A program made the position numbers and the translations under genes. Shown one piece after another: positions 23,302 through 34,884 of a DNA stretch of 64,000 bases. This stretch comes from Panagrolaimus kolymaensis (Eukaryota; Nematoda; Chromadorea; Rhabditida; Panagrolaimidae), in the NCBI GenBank assembly GCA_028622995.1, contig JAJQJQ010000002.1, positions 3,100,001-3,164,000 of the forward strand, read 5' to 3'. Position 1 is the first letter of the stretch. Every line of letters begins with the position of its first letter. The notes under the pieces are model-generated. The model was not told where the DNA came from. It searched no databases and saw only the letters and a list, made by a program, of their open reading frames with translations.

Positions 23302-23779
23302 ATGCTAAAGGATAAGAAAATTTGCATAGAAAATATTTCTTCACGAAGATCAACTTTCATCAATGTACTTGCTTCCAAATATATTCAACTTCAACGAAAT
23401 CTGCAAATGTTTGATCTCATCGTACCTGAATTATTTCATCATTACAAGTCACCAAAATCAAATGAATTGTATCATCAAAATTTCATGTTTCGAATTCAAT
23501 CAACTCACGATCCTGTTATGGAAGCAATAAATTCTCATCAATTCACTGGAAGAATGTGGCAAAGAAAACCTGAAGGACTTATTCATGCTGTCATATTTGT
23601 AATTGCATTTCATTTCTGATTATTAGCTTCAAAAATAAATTTAACTTTACTGGATTTTTCTCTCTTTGTTTTTGCAGTTTTATTATACACACGAGTTTCT
23701 TCTTGCTGGTGACAATTTAACTCACATTTTTTCTTGTTTTCATGCTTTCAGTTTAATACTAATGAAATTAAAACAATAA
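23302..23779 (+). CDS. Unknown small protein, 132 aa
   Basis: Not recognised. Two exons, 23302-23598 and 23678-23779, with a GTAATT donor and TTTTTGCAG acceptor, phase 0. The first exon is mixed in composition and codon-like (FINVLASKYIQLQRNLQMFD, HNFMF-type aromatic stretches, TGRMWQRKPEGLIHAVIF). The second encodes a hydrophobic tail (YYTHEFLLAGDNLTHIFSC, FHAFSLILMKLKQ). No signal peptide or catalytic motif is visible. An upstream exon cannot be excluded because no acceptor lies directly before the ATG. The clean splice that continues an amphipathic/hydrophobic segment supports a real gene. Confidence 0.5.
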
Positions 23780-24065
23780 TAACAAAAAACAAACAACACA
23801 CACACCTGATTCATTTTTATTTATGAAATTTTCTAGAAAAAAAAAACAGATCATTCTAGTCTCATTTTTTAAAATACGCGCCTCTTCGCGAACATTCCCA
23901 TTCTTTCTCGTATTTTTTTTGTTAGTGAAAAGGAAAAAAGCTATAAAAAAAAGTAAACACTGATTTCATAGTTTATTTTTTGCTCGACAAAAAGAAAAAA
24001 GTTCTAAAACACTCACGTAATTACTCGTATTTTCATCTACATTCTTTACATCAGAGCAGTCGTTC

Positions 24066-25061
24066 ATGGCGTTATTCACTCTACCATTTTATCTATCGCA
24101 GAATACTCCACCTGCAACATCATTTTTTCAACAACCGCCTAATCTTAATTTACCAACTGTGAATAATACAAAATTCCATAATTCGATGAAAAGGCGAAGA
24201 GTAAGTTTTTTGTTATTGTTTTGGAATAATTTTATTAATTTTAATATTTCAGGGTAAAGAAGATAATGGACCATCACCAAAACGCAAGCATTATGAAGAT
24301 CGTATGTCGCAAAGGTTGGATTCGTTGGATCTAAGCAATTCAAATCCTCCACCTCTTATTGGTGACATTCATGATAACGAACTTGGAATTTATGAAATGG
24401 ATCCTGAAATTTTGGATGATAGTCCTCAATCACTCGGCGATGATTTCGATCAACCAATTGTTGAAGAACCTGACGATGATGGAGATAAAGAATTTGTCAT
24501 TAGCAATGAACTTCAAAACTTTATTAAGAATGTAAAGAACGATAATATTTTATCCAAATTGTAAGTTTGTTTTTTATCATATATGAGAGGGATATTGTTA
24601 GATTTCTCTTCAAAATGAAAATCTCTTTGAGTACGTTTTTTGTTTAAAACTTTTGTCTAATTTTTATTTTCTCTTTCAGCCATAAAAAGTCCGGCCATGA
24701 ATTAGTTTTGTGGCGTCCACTTCCACTTCAAACCATTTCATCTCTAACTTCTAGTGATAACACCAGCTCATCATTCAATGATCGGATTACTGAAGTCGAA
24801 GAAGATGAAGATATCGACATTGAAGATATTGCTGATGGAATTGGTCAAAGTCATGTTTCATTTCCTGAAGAAAGTTCATCAACTCGCAGCTCGGCATCAC
24901 CTCCGCTAGGATCCAACAACTCTGATCATCATGTACTTTTTTCATCAATGAGTTCTTCTGCTTCATCAACCAGTTCAAGCGATGGTCAACATCCAATAAG
25001 AATGCCAACTTCAACATTCCATCAGAATGCTATGGATTACGAACCTATGGAAATGGATTAA
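24066..25061 (+). CDS. Unknown acidic, Ser-rich protein, 274 aa
   Basis: Not recognised. Three exons, 24066-24200, 24253-24560, 24680-25061, with consistent phases and clean GTAAG/TTTCAG sites. A basic patch at the first junction (MKRRRGKED, PKRKHYED) could be a nuclear localisation signal. An acidic middle follows (YEMDPEILDD, EEPDDDGDKEF), then a short segment that looks conserved: FVISNELQNFIKNVKNDNIL, followed by HELVLWRPLPLQ. The C-terminal third is acidic, then Ser-rich and disordered, ending DYEPMEMD. There is no membrane segment. The layout suggests a nuclear regulatory or adaptor protein, but this is inference only. Polyadenylation signal AATAAA near 25145. Confidence 0.8.
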
Positions 25062-25640
25062 TGATTACGGGTATATCTTTTCCTGTTCAAACTTGCCAAA
25101 GATTTGTACAATTGTTATTTTTGTTTTTTTGTTGTTTATATAAAATAAAGGTTTATTATTAGTTGAAATTGTCTTCATTCCCTTTAATCAGGCAAAATCT
25201 GAATGAATTACTTATTAAAAAAGGTTGGAAATTCAAATCACACTGAGCAAATAAACGAAAATCGTTATTAAACTAAGGGATTGCTAGGACACGGTTGTAA
25301 ACAAAAATCAATTAAGCTTAAAATTGACAATCATGTTTCGAATTGTAACACATCAATCTCATAATTTTACTTTGGACTTTTTTGTTCCATGATATCCTTT
25401 TTCGAAATTTGGTGCAAAAAAACTTTATAAACGCTTATCGCCGAGAGTTATGAGCTTTCGACCATACTTTTGTTAATAAATCATTAGCAAAGTTAAATAA
25501 TGGATAAATGCTTTATAAAATAGAAAACCTCCTAATTAGTACAAATTATAATTTGGGATTAAACACACAAAATACAATACGAAATATTTATACTATCAAT
25601 ATATTCTATTATTAATGTCAGTAGTAAGTACAAAATACGG
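25062..25640. other. Convergent intergenic region
   Basis: 3' UTRs of the 24066-25061 gene (+) and the acyltransferase gene (-). AT-rich, no ORF of note. Confidence 0.4.
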
Positions 25641-27160
25641 TTAAACATTTTTCTGCTTTTCTTCTGCTTCTTTACTTATCTTTTTGAAAGTTTCCAACAT
25701 AATCGATCTAACACGGTCAGCAAGAGCAGGCGCTTCATCAGGAGACATCTAAAATTAATAGGTAATAAGACAAAATAACCAAGATTAAAAACAAACCCCT
25801 TTCGTTGGAATAGGATCCAACACTTCTGCAATAATCTGACCATTAGCATGAAAGTATTTCTTTTCTTTGGAATAAAATGGCAAGTATGATGAAAACACTA
25901 CAGGAACGATAGGAATTTGACTTCTAATTGCAATGATAAAAGCACCTTTTTTAAATGGAAGCATATTTTGATCACAAGATCGAGTACCTAAAAATATTGT
26001 AAAGGTTATTTTGTAGTTGTAAAAGGTATCAAATTCAACACTCACCTTCAGGAAAAATCCAAAGCTTTAAATTTTTTTCACTCATGGTTTTGGCAGCTTT
26101 ATTTAAAGCTTCTTGTGCTTTTTCACGATGATGTCGGTCAACAAAAATTGTATTGCATAAAGTTGAAGTAATATTCAAACCAGGAACATATTTGAGAGAA
26201 CTTTTCATCATTATCGTACAACGTTCAGGCCAACATTTAGCCATTCCAATAATATCCAAAGAACTTTGATGATTTGAAACAATTACAATTTGACCATCAC
26301 ATTCAAGCCTTTCTTTATCACGAATTTCTACATCAACATCGAGCCAAAGGGTGAAAAATTGAAAAGTTTTGAAAGCCCAAATTCCACCTCGATTTTGGAA
26401 GTAAGTTGGTATTGTTGTAATAGCACCAAAGCTGCCAGCTATTAATACACTCAGATTATATAAGAACATTCGTATTACGTATCTTCCTTGCACAGAGAAA
26501 TGATAAACAAGTGGAAGTTGAAGTAAAATTATTGCAAAAATGGTTAGGCATAGATGAGAATCGAAGAAGTCCAATCCCATCATGATTTGGCAGATTCCTA
26601 AACAAAATATTAAAGTTAATTATGAAAGTAAAGATCAAAGATATGTATCAAGCGATAAAACACTCGTTCGTTTTTGGAGAAGATAATCGACAAAATGTTT
26701 GAGTCTTTTATTTACAACAACAGAAATGCATCAATATTACATACAAAAACCGAGAAAAAAAGAACATCTTCACATTTCTAAAATAACCAATAAATTAGAA
26801 AGTATGTATCACTCTTAAAGTTAAAAAAAATGAGAAAGTGACAAACGAATAATCAGGCGATGTCTAATGCACTTTGTTCAAAGACATGCGATAATACGAT
26901 GTAGTCTCACACCTTTGATTTGATAGAAGAAGAAAAAAACTCACATTTTCTTTTCTTGCAATAAAAAAAGCAATAAATATTTTGTTTTTTTAATTACTAA
27001 CAAAGAAATCAAATCCAAGATTCATAAAAAATCGAGCAAGAATAAATGTAAACAAAATTGATGGAATTAAAAGCATGTAATAAGTTGATGTTGTTCCAAA
27101 TACCAATAGAGCTTGTTCATCCAACCAAAAATTATTCATTTCAATACTTTCAGCGTCCAT
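25641..27160 (-). CDS. 1-acylglycerol-3-phosphate O-acyltransferase (AGPAT/PlsC family)
   Basis: Converts lysophosphatidic acid to phosphatidic acid using acyl-CoA, at the ER membrane. Four exons: 26998-27160, 26046-26597, 25797-25987, 25641-25748, giving 337 aa. Hydrophobic segments near the N-terminus: LLIPSILFTFILARFF (exon 1), LTIFAIILLQLPLVYHF, and a third around FLYNLSVLIAGSFG. All four acyltransferase motifs are present: NHQSSLD (NHX4D catalytic), the KSSLKYVPG...NTIFVDR block, FPEGTRS (substrate binding; the codon for G/T is split by intron 2) and IPIVPVVFSSY. The first exon joins only if the donor is GTAATT at 26992-26997, giving FFVRICQIM; an in-frame ATG at 26583 could start a shorter form. 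It resembles C. elegans acl-1/acl-2, without assigning which. Confidence 0.93.
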
Positions 27161-27507
27161 ATTTTTTTAATAACAGCAAACAAATTTGTTGATTTTGATT
27201 GAAGGAAGAAGGAATGAGTTTGCGATTGAAAAAAAAAAAGAAGGCGAAAGGCAAAAAGGAACACAGATGCATGCAAAGATTTCCCTTTGTTTGCGTTTGA
27301 AAATTTGAATGTGCCTCGCTCACAAAATAAAAACAATGTTATCTGTTTTTTATCCAACAATGGAATCGAATTTATTAATAAAATTACAACATAAAAAAAT
27401 TCTGAAAGTTGCAATAATATACCGACACTATTTGTTTGAAGTTAAATTTATTTTTAATCTTTTTTTATTATTATTTTAATTACAAAAACAAAAACAAAGA
27501 AGTTAAA
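27161..27507 (-). other. Spacer between DB-module gene and acyltransferase
   Basis: 347 bp between two minus-strand genes: 3' UTR of the DB-module gene and 5' region of the acyltransferase gene. No coding potential seen. Confidence 0.35.
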
Positions 27508-28269
27508 TTACATTTCAGTAATTCCTGAATGGCCACAATACATGATAACATTCCAATTGTAAAGACATGTGACATCTTCTTTAGTAATCTTATCAAGTGA
27601 CGATCCGCTCGGGTCACACATACGCAGGCACCTCGATCCAACCATAAGTTGTGATGAATTTAAATCCAAATCAGCACAACATTTGGTGTTATTTCGATTT
27701 TGAGAAGCGCAATATAAAATGGATGAAAGATGTTTGAAGCTGCACTTATTTTCCATAACCATTCTACTCAACTAAAATTGATGTTTTTGCGATTAAGTTA
27801 AACGGAAGAATGAAATTTACCATGGCTTTAGTCTTTTCTTGATCATATTCATATTCACACATGAAATGACATTCTGGTGGAACATAAAGTTCACAACATG
27901 AAAGGAAAAGCTTATTGGCGACATTTTTGGAAGTGCATGGCAAATAGCCGGTTTCGGGAGTCCCACATTTTGGCTAAAAATTAAAACTAGGCTTCCTAAA
28001 TTTTTTAGAACAAATCCTTTTCAACTTACAGTTTCATTCTTAGTCGGTGATCGTCGAAGATCGCGTGAATGTATGGCACTTTGAATTAAAGCTTTTCGTT
28101 CAGGGCATCTACGATTCACTTGTTTCGCACATTGGGGTTGAGGACATCTCTCACTCCATAATCGAGAACAACATTCAGCGATAGCTATTTTAGGACATTC
28201 AAGGGATCGAGAATTAGCTTCAACCAAAATAAAACAAATCAATGCAACTGCCACAAATCTCGAAATCAT
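27508..28269 (-). CDS. Secreted DB-module cysteine-rich protein
   Basis: Nematode-specific extracellular protein of unknown function. Three exons, 28030-28269, 27821-27973, 27508-27771, give 218 aa. The start MISRFVAVALICFILVEANS is a signal peptide; an in-frame ATG 63 nt upstream would put extra residues before it and is disfavoured. An N-terminal Cys-rich part (CPKIAIAECC, CPQPQC) precedes the DB module: CGTPETGYLPC, SCCELYVPPECHFMCEYE, CSFKHLSSILYCASQ, KCCADL, CLRMCDPSG, VTCLYNWNVIMYC. The intron positions and ending (HSGITEM) parallel the paralogue at 47448-48075. Confidence 0.9.
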
Positions 28270-31070
28270 TTCAATTTCAACAAAATTCAAAAAGAAAAAA
28301 AAATCAGTTAAAACTGACGGATAAAATTTCAAGGATAAATAAAACTGTGCTCTTTTTTGGATTATACGAAAAACTTTTAATTTTTTCTTTCTTCCATCGT
28401 CATTTTTCTTTTATTTTCTAAATGCAATGACACAGATTCCTGAAAAATGCAATGAATTGGAGCAATTGTGATGGCGATGGTGGTTTTAACAAATCCACGA
28501 TTTTTGAAGGAATAGATTTTTTCTTTTTAAATTTTTGAGAATAAGATGATTGATTTTCTAGAGAAATATTTCAAAGTAAAAAACCAAATAAAAGGTTGCA
28601 ATTTTAAAGTAATACATAGATTACTGAAATTTTATTCTAGCCTAAAGCAATCATGTGTTATTATTGTTTATGGAAGCCACATATTTAGATGAAATTAGAT
28701 TTTCTTTTTGTAAAGTTTTTTCCAACAAAAATAAAAAAACAAACAACAATTTAAAAATTATTATTATTTACAAGCCGCTTTACAGTAATAAACTAAAGCT
28801 TTTTAAAAATTAAAGTTTTGTTAAATTCGATTTATAAATGCATTTATAGTTGTAATTTTTTTCTTAATTTACAATGCAAAAATGAATGCTGAGAAAATTA
28901 TACTACAACCATAAAAAAGTAACCTTATGATGTTTATGTTAGTACAAGAGTACTCAGAAAAAAATAAAGCAGACATATAATTTTCTAAAATTATTTTTTT
29001 AAAGCTGCAGCAACAACAACTTGGATAAAAAGGTGCTATAAAAAGCGTTAATTTTCAGTTTAGAAAAGTAAAAAAAGTAAATATTTTAAAGCTTACTTTT
29101 TCCTTGAATTTTTAAAATGTAATATTTTATAACCTGTTGTTTCATTCATTTATAAAAAAAAATTACTGTAATTTTTTTAAAGGAAGTTAGTAAAAATATA
29201 TTTCTTATGCTTCCTTGGATGAGCTTTTTTTCAAGATCAACCATAGCATACCAAATTTGACTTGATCAAATATTTTTTTAGTTTTGCTCGCTTTTTTCGA
29301 AATTTTTGTTGTTAAGAATAATTTTCATAATTACAGTATTTATTTCCTTTGTTTTTCCCAGATTTTTTAATGCTCCTCCATTTCATGTCAACATGGTCTT
29401 TAATTTTGTTGTTTTTTATTTTTTTGTTTGGGTGTGACATATTTAACCGTGAGAGAATGAAATCAATGTTGCCAATAGCAGCCTCAACAGTCGCCTCCCT
29501 TACTAAAAACATGCGAAAAATAGATTAAGCACGATCTCTGTGATCTTTTTAATCTTACCCTCCCTTTCTCTCTTCTCTCTTCTTCCTCTATGTCAAAAAA
29601 AGAAGAGATTTTACCGACAAAGTGCAAACAAAATTTTTTACATTGCAAAAAATAAAAAGAAAAGTCATAATTTTCAGTTAGTTCAGTAGCAGCAAGACAT
29701 GTGTTGCTTGCTTTTACTTTTGTGTCAATGTTTCCTTGGGAACTTGAAAATAAAGTCTTTTTTAGTCTTTCGTTGTTACAACTTTTTTCTTTCCCGCGAG
29801 CAACTAGACTACAAGAAGCATGTGCGCGCGACGCCATTAGGCTTTAACCTTTTAGGTAAAAAAAAGGAAAAGAAAGTTTGACGAAAGGAGGAATAACAAA
29901 TAATTATTTTATGTTGTTGGCTGTAACATTCTCTTTCACAGATCAAAACTTTTTTTCCAACAAACTTGATGCTTCTTTCTTTATTGCCGCTGCGTCGTTC
30001 TTTTATTTTTATTTCCCTTTCATTTTGCTTTTTTTTTTGTTCTGCGTCAGTCACAGGGACTAAAATGCGGAATAACGTGTTCACGTGTACCGGTCGATAG
30101 TTGTCAACAGCAGCCATTTTACCGCACCACATCGCCGCCAACCGCCAATGCTGTTTCTGCCGTCTCCATTTGATCATAATCGATTACATACACTTTATTT
30201 TTGTTTCGACTGTTATGAATCTGGTCATATTAATTTGTGTCCCCAAATTTTTCCCATGAGCTTTCCATAAACATTATATTTTGCATTTTGTAATTGATTT
30301 AAACCAAAAAATGATTCATTTATTTGAACAGTTTCGCTTCTCTTTTTTCCTCTCACTCGTTTTTATTTCCTTTAAATTTCTCTGCGGTAAATTTTTTTGT
30401 TGATCATCTTTGTTATGCCCTCTTTGTTGCACTTTTTTTGAGTTCCATTGCAATGGCTTAGTTTTTTGTCTTTTTTTTTGCCCAATTAAACGTCACATTT
30501 TTGTGGTGGTGGTGATGTCTCACATACATACATATTTTTACAAGCTGGGTGGGACTAACTAACTAACTACGCCGCCATCAACTTCGTTTTCTAAAACTTG
30601 ACAATATTTGTTTTCAACTCTCTTTTTTTCACCTTAACTTCTTCATTTCAATGCGATAATGTTTGTTCTACAAAAAAGGTTCACTTTGATCATAAAGGTC
30701 GTTTCATATTTTTTTCTCCAAATTTTAACCCATGTTTTAGACCCACGCAATCGGAGCAAACTAAGATCAAAAAACATTGTTTTGTTGCGTTATTTTTATT
30801 TTATTTCCATGTTGTTTTTGTTATTTTTCAAAACAACATTTTTATGCACCATTTTTTTCTCTCCTGAGATTTTCTTAATCTTGGATTTAAAATCAAAATC
30901 TAACGCTTTTGTAATTTTGATTTGACTTTAAGATACTCACTTCTTTCGTGCACGTTAAACTCTTATGTAGGTATATGCATACACATGTTAAATTCATTTT
31001 TCATTTTTAGGACATCCGCGTTAACTCTCTTCTTTCCATTTTAAAATTAGTATTATTACATATTATTAAA
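28270..31070. other. Divergent intergenic region, no gene seen
   Basis: 2.8 kb between the DB-module gene (-) and the first nuclear receptor (+). Several ORFs of 60-120 aa occur but are F/K-rich, without splice partners or motifs. A less AT-rich block at about 30085-30180 may be promoter or 5'-UTR. An acceptor (CATTTTTAG, ending about 31010) about 60 nt before the receptor ATG could be a trans-splice site. Confidence 0.4.
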
Positions 31071-34000
31071 ATGCCATTAGATTTGAGAATGTCGCCCTCT
31101 TTATCATTGATATCTCAAAAACGATCTTGTTCAAGTATTATGGATGAAGAATATTCTTCAGCGGCTTCATCCTCGGGTTTATCACCCATTGAAAATGTTG
31201 AACCTTTACAAAATGAAATTCGTTGCGCCGTTTGTAATGATTTAGCTTCAGGTTGTCATTATTTAATTCCAAGTTGTAATGGATGTAAAACATTCTTTCG
31301 GTAAATTTTATATCATTCTTAGACCTTCTTTTTATTAACTTTTCGAGAAAAAAAGTACTTAAAATTTAATTAATTTTTTAATTAATTTACTTTTTTGTGA
31401 CTTCAAAAGATTTGATTATTCAGGTACCATAATTTTTAGGCGAACAATTGTATCTCAAAGAAAATTTATTTGTAAAAATGGTGGAAAATGTGATTTTGAT
31501 AAAAGTAGGATTTTACCATAATAATGGTATGTAATTGTAATATGTTTTTATTTAGATAGAAGATGTGCATGCCGAGCCTGTAGATTTGAAAAATGCGTAA
31601 AAGCCGGAATGAATCCTCAAGGTAAATTTAATATTTTTTAAACTTCTCTTAGTGATTCCAAATTGTCTCAAACTTTCATTTTATATTGATAAAAACTACT
31701 TAATTTTGCAACTAAAATTTTGAAATCATTTTCGCATTTTTTTTTTTTTGCAAGAAAAAAACATTATACTTTTGGAAAACTTTCAAGTGAGCATTATGCT
31801 ACACGTTAAAAGTATGATAGCAATCCAATACTTTGAAGCTTAAAACTAAAACATGGCCTTTTCACGTCATGCTTTTATATAGTTCAACCTCAATCAACGC
31901 TTTTTGGACCCTATAAAATATTAATATCGTCCGGTTCATACTCACCCTTATCAATTTCTCATACTCCTATGAGCTACAAAACATAATCATTGAAAGTAAT
32001 GAAAGGGTGTTTATGAGCTATATGATTCCGGAAGAATATTAATGAAACAATGAAAATGAATCAAAACATAAATAAATTAATATCTTTAAATTTATTTTCA
32101 GCAATTCAATATACTCCATCAGCAAATTTAACTTTATCAATTGCGAGGAAAAGATTTAAAGCCAATTCCCTTTCAACTTCAGCAAATAATAATTTACAAA
32201 AAATTCATTTAATTACAATTCAAGATCAAATTCTTCAAAGAATTGGTTATGTTTTGAGAATAGAAGAAAAGCATGAAAAATTACGACTTTCAACCTTTTA
32301 TCCATATGATGAAGAAACGGATATTAAAGGATATTTAGAAAACCGAAGTGCTTTTGCGGATGCAGAAAAATATCCCGTAAGTTTTTTTCTCGTTATTACA
32401 GTAAGGCTTAATGCTTCAATTAAACAATACATACATATATAAAAGGACAATTTTGTTTTCTCATACTTTTCCCATTAGACATTATTATGGATTTTAAAGC
32501 GTCTGATCAATCAAAGCGATATCCTTTTTTTACACACAAGCAAAACACCCACGAAATTCAAGTTTTGAATTGTTCCTAAATCCTCAATTGATCAAATCGA
32601 GACCAATAATTTCCCTTTTACAGACTGTTGAAAAATGGCCTCTTCGTCCCAATCATAATACAAGTAAATATGATATGAAAGCAATTGGCGTTAAATTTTG
32701 GTATTTTGTTGACATGCTTCTTAGCCTCGAATATATTAAAACATTTCCTTTTTATCATGATTTCAGTTGGTCTGACAAGGTAAGTAAAAAAACAAAAATT
32801 CAATAAAAGCAAAAACATATTTAAAAAAGTACAAAGATGTAAATCAAGCAGCGTTGCCATTTGTGGCTCCATTGCTGCTTGTTGAGGATTTCTTTACTTC
32901 AGCGCCAGATGCTCCCTCATCTTTACCGCCCTTGCGTCTACGACAATATTTTCGATGAGTTCTCCAATGATCATGTTGACATTTTTGGGAGCAATATGAG
33001 GTATTCCAACAACAAAAGTATACAGCTTCTTGCTCGCAATGCCAGCACCATTGTTTCTTTTTTATTGCAGAAATTTCACGACGATGTGAAGTTTCCATTT
33101 GAAGGACTTCTTCGTTAATCCTTTCTCGATAACGCTCTTCCAAAGAAGTTCTAACATCGTCTAATTCTTGTTTGAATTCAGTTAAAAGTTCAGTTCGAAT
33201 CTTTTGCTGATCACTCAGAAATTCTTGATGCAACTGAAATCCCATAGGAATATATTATGGTAAAATACGATCGTGGATGAAGAGAAAATTCTTACTTTTT
33301 CGGTCATTTCAACAAGGGATTTCTCACGAGAGCATTGCAATTCAGAAAGCCAATGCTTTTGTAAATCAACAAAAATATGAAGAATGCGATCATCTTGAAT
33401 ACTGTTATTGGCATTATTAGATTGAAGTTGAAAAGGGTTATTTTGATCATCTGTAATACGACTAACGCTTGCACCATCATCGTGGTGATCCTGTTCCATA
33501 TCTTCGCTTTTTAACATTTTCTAATATAAAAATAAGCGGAAAATAGCAAAAATCTGGAAATCAATGAGAATATTTTAGCAACAAAAAAAAGGGAGAATGG
33601 TAGATAGATAGCTACAGCGAACAAAAAATATAGAAATAACTTATGGACGCACTTTGCCTGCAAAAAGGGAGCAGGCATATAAAAGAATGATGAGAGAAGA
33701 AGGAGACGGTGGACACAGTAGTATGTATGTACACACTCATGGCCTATTCTATTTTATTTTCTAGAAAATTCGAATGACAGTGTTTGTCCGTAGGATTACG
33801 ATATATGTACATACGTATCCAAGCAGCAGCAGCACGCAGCAATAATAATTATTTTTAGACAAACTTTTATAAAAAGATAAATGTTACAGAACTCATAAAA
33901 ATTTGATGTTTTAAGAGGAAAGAGAACAAAACGAAATCAAACAAAAATAAAATAAAAAATTTGTTGCATTAGTTAGTCTCTGTTTAAACTTACTCTTTTT

Positions 34001-34674
34001 AATAATTTCAGCTGGCATGGACTCGAGGAGTTACCATTGCGGGTTTAGTATTATCGTCAGCTTATTATGCGTATACCAAAAAATCGGATATAATTATTTA
34101 TCCTGATGGAAGTATACCTTTTAATGGAAAACCAAATGACGAGTAAGGGATTTTTTGTTTTGTATGTTGCTTGTGTGTTTCTTAGCAACCTTTAAAAACT
34201 TTGTTATGAACAAAAATCATAAACTTTATTAACTTGAAATTATTTTTTAGTTTAAACATGCTTGAAAAAAATCTTCGATTTGGTGTTGTTTCGCAAATCG
34301 CTGATTTAAAAATGGATCAAATACAGTATGCTATGGCAAGAGCAGTTATTGCTTTGAGTGATTGTAAGCATTAATATTACAGAAACCCTTTTCAAAGCAA
34401 AACCTTTTTAGGTATTCCCGGAATGTCAGAGAAAGCAAGAGAAATTCTTTCGGAAGAAAGATCCAAATATGCGACTGGACTTCTTCGATATCTTCAAAAT
34501 AAACGAGGCGAAGATGTTGGAACTCGACTTTTTGGAGAAACTATTGCATTTATTAATGGAGTTTATCGCCGCGTTGAATATAATCAAGCATATTTTGCTT
34601 ATCGACGCTTTATTACAAGGGATAATAACAAAGCAAGACTGTTATTGCAATTGCTTCTTTCCACTGATCCTTAA
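31071..34674 (+). CDS. Nuclear hormone receptor (first of three)
   Basis: Ligand-regulated transcription factor. Eight exons: 31071-31300, 31440-31504, 31556-31621, 32102-32376, 32624-32779, 34012-34142, 34251-34363, 34412-34674, giving 432 aa. The DNA-binding domain has both zinc fingers with canonical spacing: C-x2-C-x13-C-x2-C (CAVC...[11 protein letters not shown]) and C-x5-C-x9-C-x2-C (ICKNGGKC...[11 protein letters not shown]), then KAGMNP. The P-box CNGCKTFF is typical of the expanded nematode (HNF4-derived) receptors. The ligand-binding region spans exons 4-8 ([48 protein letters not shown]). The 1.2-kb intron 32780-34011 hosts an antisense gene. Weakly related to the two receptors downstream. 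Confidence 0.93.
32844..33517 (-). CDS. MYND zinc-finger protein, BRA/ZMYND11 (BS69) type, nested
   Basis: Two exons, 33296-33517 and 32844-33233, give 203 aa, near the size of C. elegans BRA-1/BRA-2 (BMP-receptor-associated, BRAM1-like). Acidic/polar N-terminus, a helical segment ([17 protein letters not shown]), a coiled coil ([20 protein letters not shown]), then a MYND finger: [20 protein letters not shown], followed by [13 protein letters not shown], with the C/H ligands in order. The motif KKKQWC before the finger and CCWNTSYC inside it are characteristic of the ZMYND8/11/BRA group, which binds PxLxP peptides in repressors or receptors. The Ser/Gly tail is disordered. It lies wholly inside an intron of the receptor gene on the opposite strand. 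Confidence 0.9.
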
Positions 34675-34768
34675 ACAAATCTTTCATTTTTATTGTGTAA
34701 ATTTTCTTTTCTTTTGTTTGATTTTATTTTTTTATACATATGGTAATAATTAGAAGTTCAAAGTCAGA

Positions 34769-34878
34769 AATAAATTAGTTTTTTTAATCGAAAAAAATCA
34801 AATTTTAAGTGTAATTACGCTTACATATTTTTTTAATTTATCATCAAACATTCATTCAAATCTCTTTTTTCCTTTGAG
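34769..34878 (+). promoter_or_regulatory. Possible operon junction: polyadenylation signal and trans-splice acceptor
   Basis: AATAAA at 34769-34774 follows the first receptor gene. A T-rich tract ending in CTTTGAG (AG at 34877-34878) lies six bases before the next ATG. The separation of about 104 nt matches the intercistronic spacing of SL2-trans-spliced operons in rhabditid nematodes. Spliced-leader use is inferred, not seen. Confidence 0.4.
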
Positions 34879-34884
34879 CTTTCC

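Noticed and set aside
29484..30177. Two overlapping minus-strand ORFs of 117 and 122 aa
   Set aside because: Lys/Phe-rich, no splice-compatible neighbours, no recognisable motif; likely promoter-region sequence.
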